53,988 nt of DNA, from contig JAFAZK010000168.1 in NCBI GenBank assembly GCA_019239825.1, positions 1 to 53,988 of the forward strand. Reading direction: 5' to 3'. Both the position numbers and the translations under genes were made by a program. The DNA is from Verrucomicrobiota bacterium. GTDB lineage: Bacteria > Verrucomicrobiota > Verrucomicrobiia > Chthoniobacterales > JAFAMB01. Under the pieces are notes generated by a model. It ran no database searches. It was not told where the DNA came from and worked only from the letters and a program-made list of their open reading frames with translations. This document shows, piece after piece, positions 27,379 through 36,138 of this stretch (the stretch's first letter is position 1; every line of letters begins with the position of its first letter).

Positions 27379-29169
27379 ATGATTACTTACGAAGCACCGC
27401 TCGATGAGATGCAATTCGTGATCCGCGAACTTGCTGGACTCGACACCCTTACAGCTCTTCCGGAGTGGCGGGATATCGACGCCGAAACGGTCAACGCGGT
27501 TCTACAGGAAGCCAGTCGCTTTGCCAGCGAAGTTCTGGCCCCGCTTAATCAGACGGGTGACCAGAGGGGGGTTATCTGCAAAGACAATCACGTCATTACC
27601 GCACCGGGCTTTCGCGAGGCTTACCGGCAGTACGTCGCCAGCGGATGGAGTCGCTTGGGATTCGATGAGGAATATGGTGGGCAATCTATGCCCAGCCTGG
27701 TCGGAGCGGCGGTGCAAGAGATGTGGAAGTCAGCTAACCTGGCATTCTCAGCTTGCTTCCAACTAACCCAGGGCGCGGCAGAGGCAATCTTTCTACGCAG
27801 TACCGAAGAACAAAAGAAGAAATATCTACCGGCCATAATCGAAGGCAGATGGACCGGTACGATGAATTTGACCGAGCCACAGGCGGGTTCAGATCTAGCC
27901 GCGGTCAGAACCCGAGCGGTCCGGCAAGAGGATGGTTCCTATCGGCTCTTTGGTCAGAAGATTTTCATTACCTACGGTGAACATGATCTGACAGAAAACA
28001 TTATCCATCTGGTGTTGGCGCGTACACCGGATGCTCCCCCGGGAGTTAAAGGGATCTCGTTATTTATTGTCCCAAAATTTCTGGTTAATGACGACGGCAC
28101 TTTGGGATCGCGCAATGATGCGTTCTGCCTTTCCGTGGAGCATAAGCTAGGCATTCACGGCAGTCCTACCTGTGTGTTGTCCTACGGCGATCAAGGAGGC
28201 GCTGTCGGCTATCTGATCGGCGAAGAGAATCGCGGCCTCGAATACATGTTCACGATGATGAACGTGGCCCGGATATCGGTTGGTCTGGAAGGGGTTGGCA
28301 TTGGGGAACGGGCGTATCAACAGGCGCGAGAATACGCCAGAACGCGAATTCAGGGACGTGATGTCTCCGGCAGCGGCGGGTCGGTTCCGATCATTCGGCA
28401 TCCGGATGTGCGGCGAATGCTGCTCCTGATGAAAGCACAGACTGAGGCGACTCGGGCGCTCGCTTATGTTGTGGTTACCGCCCGCGATCTAGCGAGCCAT
28501 CACCCTGACGAACAGAGCCGGCAACGCAATCAAGCGTTCGTCGAACTGATGACCCCAGTTGTGAAAGGTTGGAGCACAGAAACGGGTATCGAAATCGCCT
28601 CCCTCGGAATTCAGGTTCACGGAGGGATGGGATACATCGAGGAGACCGGCGCGGCCCAACACTGGCGGGATGCCCGAATCACAACGATCTACGAAGGGAC
28701 CACTGGGATCCAGGCCAACGATCTGATCGGTCGCAAGATTGCGCGCGATCAGGCAAGAACGATCCGGGCCGTTTTGGAAGAAATACGCGCGTTTGCCAAC
28801 CAGCTAGAAGGTCCGGACGCTTCGCTGCTCAGTATCAAAAACAACCTGGTGCAAGGCGTTGATGCACTCGCCGCCGCGACGGAATTCATCCTGGCAAATT
28901 TCCAGGCCAATCCGCGCAAGGTGATGTTCGGCGCCGTACCGTTCCTCAAACTTTTCGGAATTGTCGCTGGCGGATGGCAACTGGCGCGCGGAGCCAGAAT
29001 ATCGGCGGCTCGCCTAGCCGAGGGAAAAGGTGATCCGGCCTTCTATAAGGCGAAGATCGCCACGGCCCGTTTCTTTGCCGAACACGTGCTCACAACCGCT
29101 CCAGGACTAGCACATACTGTGATCCACGGAGGCGATGTCGATGGTCTGCTTTCGGACGACCAAGTGTGA
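27379..29169 (+). CDS. Acyl-CoA dehydrogenase, long form (DmdC/FadE-like, C-terminal extension)
   Basis: FAD-dependent acyl-CoA dehydrogenase of 596 aa. It opens ITYEAPLDEMQFV, the small N-terminal domain of the group that includes 3-methylthiopropionyl-CoA dehydrogenase DmdC. The FAD block is MNLTEPQAGSDLAAVRTRA, the end of the core is IYEGTTGIQANDLIGRK with the catalytic Glu of that motif, and about 130 residues of the C-terminal domain follow. Substrate cannot be fixed from sequence; medium- or long-chain acyl-CoA is as likely as a sulfur compound. It would hand electrons to EtfBA encoded 6 kb upstream. Start ATG 27379. Confidence 0.9.
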   Translation: MITYEAPLDEMQFVIRELAGLDTLTALPEWRDIDAETVNAVLQEASRFASEVLAPLNQTGDQRGVICKDNHVITAPGFREAYRQYVASGWSRLGFDEEYGGQSMPSLVGAAVQEMWKSANLAFSACFQLTQGAAEAIFLRSTEEQKKKYLPAIIEGRWTGTMNLTEPQAGSDLAAVRTRAVRQEDGSYRLFGQKIFITYGEHDLTENIIHLVLARTPDAPPGVKGISLFIVPKFLVNDDGTLGSRNDAFCLSVEHKLGIHGSPTCVLSYGDQGGAVGYLIGEENRGLEYMFTMMNVARISVGLEGVGIGERAYQQAREYARTRIQGRDVSGSGGSVPIIRHPDVRRMLLLMKAQTEATRALAYVVVTARDLASHHPDEQSRQRNQAFVELMTPVVKGWSTETGIEIASLGIQVHGGMGYIEETGAAQHWRDARITTIYEGTTGIQANDLIGRKIARDQARTIRAVLEEIRAFANQLEGPDASLLSIKNNLVQGVDALAAATEFILANFQANPRKVMFGAVPFLKLFGIVAGGWQLARGARISAARLAEGKGDPAFYKAKIATARFFAEHVLTTAPGLAHTVIHGGDVDGLLSDDQV

Positions 29170-29176
29170 TTGTGTC

Positions 29177-29393
29177 TATCCCGAAGGGATAAAAGGACTA
29201 AGCCTGGGGTTTTAACCCCAGGAATAAAGCCAACCCATGAACCCGCCCTGAAAGGGCGGCAGATAGTTTTCAAATCGGGGCAGGCGTTTGGTAGGCCCCA
29301 ATCTCCCTCTACCGCCCTTTCAGGGCGGGCTGTCATTTATATTGGTTCCCGGGGTTAAAACCCCGGGCTGAGTCCTTTTATCCCTTCGGGATA
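29177..29393. repeat. Family C nested-palindrome element, copy C1
   Basis: Outer arms TATCCCGAAGGGATAAAAGG and CCTTTTATCCCTTCGGGATA continue into GGGTTTTAACCCC and GGGGTTAAAACCCC. The inner arms are CCCGCCCTGAAAGGGCGG (29243) and CCGCCCTTTCAGGGCGGG (about 29313). About 217 bp between the convergent acyl-CoA dehydrogenase and khpA genes. Confidence 0.9.
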
Positions 29394-29422
29394 AGACAAA
29401 ATCGGCAGATTTCGCAGCGATC

Positions 29423-29653
29423 CTACTCGACAATCTGAAGAATGGCCACATGGCCGGTTCGAGCGGCAGCTGCGGTTAAGAGATTCCGCATCGCCGTGAT
29501 GGTATGACCGTTCCGCCCGATCACTTTGCCGACGTCGGAACGGCGCATTTCCACCTTAAAGATAAGCTTTTTCCCCTGCTCTTGCCTGGTTACCAGCACC
29601 TCTTCGGGTGCATCCACTAGGTGCTGGATTACGAACTCGAGGAAATTTTCCAC
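29423..29653 (-). CDS. khpA: KH-domain RNA-binding protein KhpA
   Basis: A 76-aa single KH-domain protein that binds RNA, in other bacteria as a partner of KhpB. The GxxG loop is IGRNGHT (about residues 45-51), preceded by the typical VEMRRSDVGKV. It lies directly downstream of rpsP and ffh, the common ffh-rpsP-khpA order. The genes that usually follow, rimM and trmD, are missing; repeat C1 and a convergent gene come instead. Confidence 0.92.
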   Translation of the reverse strand: MENFLEFVIQHLVDAPEEVLVTRQEQGKKLIFKVEMRRSDVGKVIGRNGHTITAMRNLLTAAAARTGHVAILQIVE

Positions 29654-29687
29654 AAAACTCGTCGGCCTCGCAGGCGAGGCCGCTCCA

Positions 29688-29957
29688 TTAAGCAGCCGGC
29701 ACTGCTGGAACCGCGGTCTTCTTGCGAGCCTTCTTGATGATGCTTGCGACCGTCTCGCTGGGTTGAGCGCCGTTCTTTACCCAATATTCCGCACGATCAA
29801 GGTTGAGCTCATAGTTCTCACCCCTCTTTCGCGGATCGTAGTTACCAATTACTTCGATGAACTTGCCGTCACGCGGACTTCTTTTATCCGCCACTACCAC
29901 ACGATAAAAGGGGCGATTTTTCGCACCTTCTCGCCTTAATCTGATCGAAACTGCCAT
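29688..29957 (-). CDS. rpsP: 30S ribosomal protein bS16
   Basis: Small-subunit ribosomal protein of about 89 aa beginning [20 protein letters not shown], the canonical S16 start, and containing [14 protein letters not shown] 29957 is preferred, with GCGGAAG upstream; a longer frame to 29984 would run through this binding site. The C-terminus is a basic and alanine-rich tail. Confidence 0.97.
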   Translation of the reverse strand: MAVSIRLRREGAKNRPFYRVVVADKRSPRDGKFIEVIGNYDPRKRGENYELNLDRAEYWVKNGAQPSETVASIIKKARKKTAVPAVPAA

Positions 29958-29993
29958 ATTATCTTCCGCAGAAAAGCGTCCCAAGCTTTCTGC

Positions 29994-31322
29994 TTATCTT
30001 CCAAACGTTCCGGCACCGGGGACTCGGGCCAACATCTTCTTCATCTTTCCGGCGTTTTTCATCAGTTTCCTCATCTGATCAAACTGCCGAAGAAGCGTAT
30101 TCACTTCGGTAACCGTAGTGCCGCTGCCCCGAGCAATCCTCTGTCTCCGGCGTGCGTTCAGAATATCCGGACGCTTCCGTTCGTCCTTGGTCATCGATAA
30201 AACGATGGCCTCTGTCCGCTTCAGCCGCTTACCGTCAACCGAAAAGCCTTTCAAATTACTCATACCGGGCAGCATGCCAAGGATATTTTCCAGGGGCCCC
30301 ATCTTGCTCAATAACTGGAGCTGAGAGAGAAAATCATTGAAATCAAAGGTGGCCGTCCGGATTTTCTTCTCCAAGCGAGCGGCTTCTTCCTCGTCAATCG
30401 CCGCGGCCGCCTTTTCCACGAGGCTGACCACGTCTCCCATACCGAGGATACGTCCGGCCAGACGGTCCGGGTAAAAAGGCTCGAACTGCTCAATTTTCTC
30501 GCCCAGACCGGCAAACTTGATCGGACGATGCGTCACTTCACGCATGGAGAGGGCCGCGCCACCGCGAGCGTCGCCGTCCAACTTGGTCAAGATGAGCCCG
30601 GTCAACCCGAGCGCCTCGTGAAAATGAGTCGCCACATTTACCGCCTGTTGACCTGTGGCAGCATCGCACACCAATAGGACCTCTTGTGGCTGCAGCAGAT
30701 CCCGGAGTTTCTTTAGCTCCCCTACCAGCACCTCATCAATTTCCAAGCGCCCGGCAGTATCGTAAATCTGGACGTTGCCGGATTGGGATTCCGACCACTT
30801 GATGGCTTGTTGACCGGCTTTCAACAGATCGGTCTGCCCCGCTTCAGGCCGAAAGAACGGTACATCAACTTGCTTGGCTAGAGTCGCCAATTGTTCGATG
30901 GCGGCCGGTCTCTGCAAATCGCAGGCGAAGAGCAACGGCGCTTTTCCCTGTTTCTTGAGAAAGTAAGCGAGCTTCGCTGCTGAAGTCGTTTTGCCTGCTC
31001 CATGTAACCCCACCATCATGATCCGGGCCGGCGCGTTCAGATCCAGAGGGGCATTGTCTCCCCCGAGCAGCTGGGTCAGCTCGTCATGGAAGATCTTTAC
31101 GATCTGTTGCCCTGGCGTGATGCTACGCATCACTTCTTGGCCGAGCGACTTTTCCTTTACTCGAGCGATAAAATCCTTCGCTACCTGGAAATGAACATCC
31201 GCTTCTAGCAGGGCCAATCGGACCTGCCGCATTGCATCAGTGATGTTAGCCTCTGAAATCGACCCATGACCTCGTAGATCTTTAAAGACGTCCTGGAGTC
31301 GATCGGAAAGTTGTGAAAACAC
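29994..31322 (-). CDS. ffh: Signal recognition particle protein Ffh
   Basis: SRP54 GTPase that binds signal peptides of nascent membrane proteins together with 4.5S RNA. N domain, then the GTPase with GLHGAGKTT, DLQRPAAIEQL, YDTAGRLEID and LTKLDGDARGG. The methionine-rich M domain follows with SKMGPLENILGMLPGM and RRQRIARGSGTTV. GTG 31322 gives the family start VFSQLSDRLQ; a TTG at 31361 would add 13 unusual residues. No SRP RNA gene is seen in the window. Confidence 0.95.
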   Translation of the reverse strand: MFSQLSDRLQDVFKDLRGHGSISEANITDAMRQVRLALLEADVHFQVAKDFIARVKEKSLGQEVMRSITPGQQIVKIFHDELTQLLGGDNAPLDLNAPARIMMVGLHGAGKTTSAAKLAYFLKKQGKAPLLFACDLQRPAAIEQLATLAKQVDVPFFRPEAGQTDLLKAGQQAIKWSESQSGNVQIYDTAGRLEIDEVLVGELKKLRDLLQPQEVLLVCDAATGQQAVNVATHFHEALGLTGLILTKLDGDARGGAALSMREVTHRPIKFAGLGEKIEQFEPFYPDRLAGRILGMGDVVSLVEKAAAAIDEEEAARLEKKIRTATFDFNDFLSQLQLLSKMGPLENILGMLPGMSNLKGFSVDGKRLKRTEAIVLSMTKDERKRPDILNARRRQRIARGSGTTVTEVNTLLRQFDQMRKLMKNAGKMKKMLARVPGAGTFGR

Positions 31323-31385
31323 GATCTTGGTTCGGTAAAGACGAGCTCCCTTCTCGTCCAAGGTTATGCAGGTACCGGGAGTCTT

Positions 31386-32579
31386 TTAGTTTGTCGCTAC
31401 CGGGCCAGCTGAATCCAGGGTAAACACCCATTTCGTTTCTACCCTCTTACCCTTCACTTTAGCGGATAGGACCACGGTGTAGGTTTTCGGTGCCAGCTTT
31501 TGGGTAAATTCGTATGAAACTAGTTTAGTTTTCGCGTCGAAATTAGCAGGCACAACCCCATATCCGCTGATCCGCATCTCAACCGAGCCAGGATCAATCT
31601 CACCCATAGTAGCGATATTCGCTTTTATCGTCGGCTTTGGATTCGTGATATGCGAGTTGTCCTGCGGCTCAGTCAACATCGAGGCAGCCGCCAATTGCAT
31701 CTCCTCGGCGCCCGGGGCCCCGGTCTCGCCCCCGAAATCCAGGGCTGACTTGAACACGGCGGGTTTAGAGGAATCGACCGCGTAGCGGCCAACCTGGTCG
31801 CGCAACACATTCTGTCCCATGTGTTGACCGTAAACCGTAAACTGAAGGAGGTACCCGGCATCGGTTGCGGTTTTCCGGACGACTTCGTTGTGAAATCCGT
31901 ACGGGAACGCAAAAGCAACAACCTTGATCGCAAGCTTGTCTTCCAGAATCTGTTTGCACGTATACACCTCATTGTGCAGCCACGACGTATAGTCCTGCCC
32001 TCTCGGAGCATGCCGAAGATCGTGGTGCGAAACGGTGTGAGCTTCGATATCAACACCGGCATCTCGCATTTCCTCGAGTTGCGCCCAGGTCATCGATTTG
32101 CCGCCCTTCTCTATATAGTCGGTATAGATGAAAAGAGTAAACGGGTAATTAAACTCCTTTAAGATGGGCCAGGCCACGTAGTATTGAGAATTCCACCCAT
32201 CGTCCAGGGTGATGACCGCACTTTTGGCGGGGATCGACTTCTCGTTGTTTAGCCACCCAAGCAAGTCCTTCATCGAGATCACCGAGATCCCGTTATCTTT
32301 GAGCGCTTGCATTTGTGCCCGAAAGTCATTCGGCACAGTCACCAGGTCTTTCGCCTTATCTTCAAAGCGGTGGTAGCAAAATACGATAAAACGCGCGTTT
32401 TTGTTTACAGCGGGTTTTGGCGTCGGTGTGGCAGTAGCCGCCACTGCAACGACGCTAGCGGATGGACTAGCGGTAGGTTTTGGCGACCCGCTAACAAGGG
32501 AGCGGAGTTCCTGTGCTTTTTTGCATCCGCCAACAAAGACGGGAAGCAATGCTAACAACAAAAAGAAACGACGTGCCAT
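31386..32579 (-). CDS. Polysaccharide deacetylase (NodB domain) lipoprotein
   Basis: Exported metal-dependent deacetylase of about 397 aa, likely acting on peptidoglycan or an exopolysaccharide. Signal peptide RRFFLLLALLPVFVGGC ends in a lipobox-like VGGC. A Ser/Pro/Thr-rich linker follows. NodB motifs: VFCYHRF, ITLDDGWNSQY (catalytic aspartate pair), HTVSHHDL (metal histidines) and FAFPYGFHN. The last 110 residues look like an Ig-like beta domain. ATG 32579 is chosen because the hydrophobic signal starts there. It follows ffh on the same strand with a gap of 63 bases. Confidence 0.88.
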   Translation of the reverse strand: MARRFFLLLALLPVFVGGCKKAQELRSLVSGSPKPTASPSASVVAVAATATPTPKPAVNKNARFIVFCYHRFEDKAKDLVTVPNDFRAQMQALKDNGISVISMKDLLGWLNNEKSIPAKSAVITLDDGWNSQYYVAWPILKEFNYPFTLFIYTDYIEKGGKSMTWAQLEEMRDAGVDIEAHTVSHHDLRHAPRGQDYTSWLHNEVYTCKQILEDKLAIKVVAFAFPYGFHNEVVRKTATDAGYLLQFTVYGQHMGQNVLRDQVGRYAVDSSKPAVFKSALDFGGETGAPGAEEMQLAAASMLTEPQDNSHITNPKPTIKANIATMGEIDPGSVEMRISGYGVVPANFDAKTKLVSYEFTQKLAPKTYTVVLSAKVKGKRVETKWVFTLDSAGPVATN

Positions 32580-32686
32580 ACAAATCAAGCCATAAACTAC
32601 CATGCGATCCCACTATCTGAAAACCAGATTCGCCGGACAATTTTTGGAGGTGAAGACGAATTATCGTGTGGGTAGTGAAGAGCGCT

Positions 32687-32765
32687 AAGCTTTACGAGAT
32701 CGGCGCGGCACATTGGAAATCCGCAACATGTTAATCGGGAGGGAGCTCTTTGAAGAGACGAATAA
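32687..32765 (+). pseudogene. Remnant of an acyl-CoA dehydrogenase 3' end
   Basis: About 87% identical to the last 80 bases of the isovaleryl-CoA dehydrogenase gene (18697-18776). It still reads [15 protein letters not shown] but has a one-base deletion that breaks the frame. Nothing of the rest of the gene remains. It is one half of a copied pyrG/dehydrogenase junction, the other half being at 33025-33144. Confidence 0.85.
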
Positions 32766-32785
32766 CCTTCGTAGGCCAACAGGAC

Positions 32786-33002
32786 GTATCCTGAAGGGAT
32801 ACAAGGACTCAGCCCGGGGTTTCAACCCCGGGTAAATTCCGCATTTGGCCCCGCCCTGAAAGGGCGGCAGACAATTTGTACCAGAGCGGGTTAACGTTCA
32901 GCCGCCGAAACACCTGCTCTAGCGCCCCTTCAGGGCGGGGCTGATTTTTTATCGATACCCGGGGTCAAAACCCCAGGCTGAGTCCTTGCATCCCTTCGGG
33001 AT
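32786..33002. repeat. Family C nested-palindrome element, copy C2
   Basis: Outer arms TATCCTGAAGGGATACAAGG and CCTTGCATCCCTTCGGGAT plus CCCGGGGTTTCAACCCCGGG and CCCGGGGTCAAAACCCC; inner arms CCCCGCCCTGAAAGGGCGG and CGCCCCTTCAGGGCGGGG. It sits inside the decayed copy of the pyrG/dehydrogenase junction, where the functional junction carries family D instead. Confidence 0.9.
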
Positions 33003-33024
33003 GAATATCTGACACTCTCGCTAC

Positions 33025-33144
33025 CCGACCTACGTGGAATTCGCCACGCAGGCGGTCACGAATCCCTTAACAACGGGTGCGGCGAGTTCGGTTTCGACAG
33101 GAACTCAGGATGAAATTGGCAGGCGATAAACCAGGGATGATCCT
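33025..33144 (-). pseudogene. Remnant of the pyrG 3' end (inverted copy)
   Basis: On the minus strand this is about 93% identical to pyrG 18250-18370, including the stop codon and five bases beyond. The first 64 bases match perfectly. A one-base deletion breaks the frame. Upstream of it homology stops abruptly. Confidence 0.9.
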
Positions 33145-33244
33145 ATGGGATCCGCCTTCGCAAAGCCTACGGCACGACGGGCTTTATGGGCACATAGGGC
33201 TAATGGGACGGAATAAGTGACAGGTGGTACCGCTGCCCCAACTT
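33145..33244. other. Repeat-like filler between the pyrG remnant and element A4
   Basis: Contains TCCGCCTTCGCAAAGCCTAC and an irregular run of TATGGG-type units (33141-33213). No gene. Confidence 0.4.
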
Positions 33245-33517
33245 GGAGGGGCGAGGCTCCCGAAAGACCGCAAGATTTCAACAGGGGAATCGGCACTTAG
33301 CAGCCAAAGTGATGGGTCAGGCCTATAAACGCACCGACTTGTCCGACGTAGCCTTCTGCTCGTAATCTGGAACCAACCATCTGCTGGCGACGTCGGAGCC
33401 GCTGCCCAGCGCTATACCGCGGCTCGGCGCGTCTAAAATGTAGCAACGTCCATTGTCAGGCGGATACTAGTCTCTTCGTCGAGACGTTGAGGCCGTTCGG
33501 GAGCCTCGCCCCCCTCC
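33245..33517. repeat. Family A nested-palindrome element, copy A4
   Basis: Outer arms GGAGGGGCGAGGCTCCCGAA and TTCGGGAGCCTCGCCCCCCT; inner right half CGGCTCGGCGCG (33420) followed by TGTAGCAACG. The inner left half is degraded (GGAGCCGCTGCC). About 273 bp, ending 10 bases from the purB stop codon. Confidence 0.82.
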
Positions 33518-33527
33518 CCACACGCCG

Positions 33528-34838
33528 TTACGTCTTACCGTCTTCGCCTAATCTCAGCTGCTGAAAGGTGCGGTCGATATAACGGAAGTGCTGGCCCAAA
33601 GAGCAGAAGCGGGCTAGTTCCGCCTTCGGGATCACATCCACGATCTCTGGGATTTTCTCTAGCTCGGTCAGAAAATCGTCGCTGCCCTGCCATGTCGCCA
33701 TGGCCGCTTTCTGGACGGCTTCGTAAGCAACTTTTCTGTCCATCCCTCGCCGGGTCAGCTCAAGCAAAATCGCTTGGCTGAAATAAAGCCCTTTCGTCAT
33801 GGCCAAGTTCTGTTGCATGTGCTCGGGATAAACGACTAACCCGTCCACGATATTGGCGAGGGTTAGCAACATGTAATCAAGCAAGGTGCAGGAATCCGGC
33901 AAAATAATCCGTTCCGCGCTGCTATGGCTGATATCCCGCTCGTGCCATAGAGCCACGTTCTCGAGCGCAGCCACGGTGTTTCCCCGCAAGACACGCGCCA
34001 AACCGCTGAGCCGTTCGCTTGTGATGGGATTTCTCTTGTGGGGCATCGCCGAGCTCCCTTTTTGACCGGGTTTGAAAAACTCTTCAACCTCAAGCACCTC
34101 AGTGCGCTGCAAGTGCCGGAACTCAGTCGCCCAGCGATCAATGCTAGAGGCGACTAACCCTAACGCGGTGGAAAATTCCGCATGTCGGTCTCTTTGAATG
34201 ACTTGCGTCGAGAGCAAGTCCGGCTTCAGCCCCAATCGCCGGCAGACTTGCTCTTCCACCCTTGGGTCAAGATGGGCATGAGTCCCAACGGCTCCGCTCA
34301 GTTTTCCCACAGCAATCGTTTCTCGAGCCTGACGCAGTCGCACTTCGGCACGGCCGAATTCGTCATACATCAGGGCCATCTTCAGCCCAAAAGTGATCGG
34401 CTCGGCGTGAATCCCGTGGCTCCGCCCAATCATGGGCGTATACTTGTATTCAAGCGCCTTACGCGCAGCGGATTGCCGCACCGCCTCGACGTCCGCGAGC
34501 AAAATATCGCACGATTTTACGAGCTGAATCGCCAGCGTTGTGTCCAGGATGTCCGACGAAGTCAGACCCTGATGAATCCAACGGGCCGCAGGCCCGACGT
34601 AGGAGGCAACATTTTCCAGGAACGCGATGACATCGTGGTTCGTCCGTTTTTCGATCTCTTGGATCTCAGGAACCGAAAAATGCGCCTTCGCTCGGATTTC
34701 TTCGGCGTCAGCCGAAGGAATGAGTCCCAGCGAAGCCATGGCTTCACAAGCGAGGACTTCGATCTCGAGCCAAATAGAAAACTTCCTCTCGTCCGCCCAT
34801 AATTCCCGCATTTCTTGACGGGAGTATCTCTCGATCAC
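33528..34838 (-). CDS. purB: Adenylosuccinate lyase
   Basis: Catalyses two steps of purine synthesis: cleavage of SAICAR and of adenylosuccinate, both releasing fumarate. The 436-aa protein has the superfamily signature GSSAMPHKRNP, the catalytic-histidine region MIGRSHGIHAEP and QGLTSSDILDT. The start is GTG at 34838, giving IERYSRQEMRELW, the standard N-terminus of this short PurB class. It stands alone. Confidence 0.96.
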   Translation of the reverse strand: MIERYSRQEMRELWADERKFSIWLEIEVLACEAMASLGLIPSADAEEIRAKAHFSVPEIQEIEKRTNHDVIAFLENVASYVGPAARWIHQGLTSSDILDTTLAIQLVKSCDILLADVEAVRQSAARKALEYKYTPMIGRSHGIHAEPITFGLKMALMYDEFGRAEVRLRQARETIAVGKLSGAVGTHAHLDPRVEEQVCRRLGLKPDLLSTQVIQRDRHAEFSTALGLVASSIDRWATEFRHLQRTEVLEVEEFFKPGQKGSSAMPHKRNPITSERLSGLARVLRGNTVAALENVALWHERDISHSSAERIILPDSCTLLDYMLLTLANIVDGLVVYPEHMQQNLAMTKGLYFSQAILLELTRRGMDRKVAYEAVQKAAMATWQGSDDFLTELEKIPEIVDVIPKAELARFCSLGQHFRYIDRTFQQLRLGEDGKT

Positions 34839-34994
34839 GCCGAGAGATTACGGGAGGTAAGCCGGAAGCAAAGCGTTTTTTGCAGAGTGCGCGAGCGCCA
34901 GTGGGCTAGAAATGCGCCTACATCAGGAAAAACACAGCGGCCTCGCTGCAAGCGAGGCCGCTCATAAAAATAAGAAATATTGAGTAATAATGCC

Positions 34995-35168
34995 CTAGCG
35001 AACTCTAGCGCGAACTTTCCGACCGTTGTTCATAAGCCGGACTTGGCCGGAAGCAAATAGATCTGCAACTGTTGCCACTGTCTCTTCGCTCGTCTTCGAA
35101 TAAGTACTCACTGCAGCAATCAAATCTCCCAGGCTAAGCGGCCGGGTCGTCACTTTGCGTCTCTTCAT
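34995..35168 (-). CDS. Small basic protein of 57 aa, unknown function
   Basis: An open frame starting KRRKVTTRPLSLGDLIAAVS and ending GRKVRARVR, with AGGAG and good spacing ahead of ATG 35168. The pattern is a predicted helix with SEETVATVADLF flanked by basic ends, suggesting a nucleic-acid-binding or regulatory role. The strong ribosome binding site and sensible codon use support a real gene. I do not recognise the family. It is divergent from the DedA gene. Confidence 0.7.
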   Translation of the reverse strand: MKRRKVTTRPLSLGDLIAAVSTYSKTSEETVATVADLFASGQVRLMNNGRKVRARVR

Positions 35169-35386
35169 TTTTTTCTCCTTATCCTGTTACTTACTCCGTT
35201 TTCAATGCGGCCTGCCTGGTGAAGAAGCCCCCAAAAGGCCAGACCCTAACTTTACGTCCGTCGAATTAGACGAGGTATGAGCCTAATTCGTTTAAACTTT
35301 GTGAGTTATTTCATCCTTTCACCGCAACTATTTGATTTCGGTTGCATTCAATCCTTGTTTCGCCGAAGACATCGCCCAATAGATTT

Positions 35387-36049
35387 ATGCAGCTGATCAC
35401 GGGCCTCCTCGATCTCCTTCTTCACTTAGACAAGCATCTCGACGAGCTTGCCGGGCACTTCGGAGGATGGACCTACCTGGTGCTGTTCCTGATCGTTTTC
35501 GCCGAGAGCGGCATTATTCTCACCCCTTTTCTCCCAGGAGACGCCCTACTGTTTGCTTTAGGCGCTTTGACCGCTACGACGACGCACTTCGATCTCTTGT
35601 TAATCCTTGTGCTTTTAACGATCGCTGCCCTATCCGGGTACTTTTTCAACTATTGGATCGGAGCGAGCATTGGGAGAACCCTGTTCAAAGACCCCAACTC
35701 GAAGATTTTTCGCCGCAAATACCTGGAGCAGACCCACGCTTTCTACGAGCGTTACGGCGCTAAAACCATTCTGTTTGCTCGATATTTACCCATCATTCGT
35801 ACATTCGCCCCCTTTGTCGCAGGCATGGCGACGATGAGTTTTTCGAGATTCGTGCTTTATACGGTAATCGGCGGGGTTGTATGGGTCCTGGTGGTCGTTT
35901 TGGCAGGTCACTTTTTTGGTGGTCTCCCCTACGTCCAACACAATTTTTCGGTCGTGATCCTGGCTATAATCGTCGTCTCGCTGATTCCGACGGGCATCGA
36001 AATTTTACGAGGGTATCTAGGTCAATCGAAGACCCAAGCGACCGATTGA
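35387..36049 (+). CDS. DedA-family membrane protein
   Basis: Integral membrane protein of about 220 aa; DedA proteins are linked to lipid flipping (undecaprenyl phosphate or phosphatidylethanolamine) and membrane-potential maintenance. Family marks include FAESGIILTPFLPGDALLFALGAL, in shortened form ESGIILTPFLPGD, then YWIGASIGR and RYLPIIRTFAPFVAGM. About five hydrophobic segments are present. ATG 35387 fits the family N-terminus better than the TTG at 35342. Confidence 0.92.
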   Translation: MQLITGLLDLLLHLDKHLDELAGHFGGWTYLVLFLIVFAESGIILTPFLPGDALLFALGALTATTTHFDLLLILVLLTIAALSGYFFNYWIGASIGRTLFKDPNSKIFRRKYLEQTHAFYERYGAKTILFARYLPIIRTFAPFVAGMATMSFSRFVLYTVIGGVVWVLVVVLAGHFFGGLPYVQHNFSVVILAIIVVSLIPTGIEILRGYLGQSKTQATD

Positions 36050-36138
36050 GAAACGGGGCATCGCTCTTATTCGACCCAGGCAATCGCCACACGAGCTGAC
36101 AATGACAGCTTAGCTGAAATGTGCTAGTGCCTTAGATC

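Noticed and set aside
29043..29358. Frames on both strands over 29.04-29.36 kb
   Set aside because: They translate the family C element; such frames often appear as spurious proteins.
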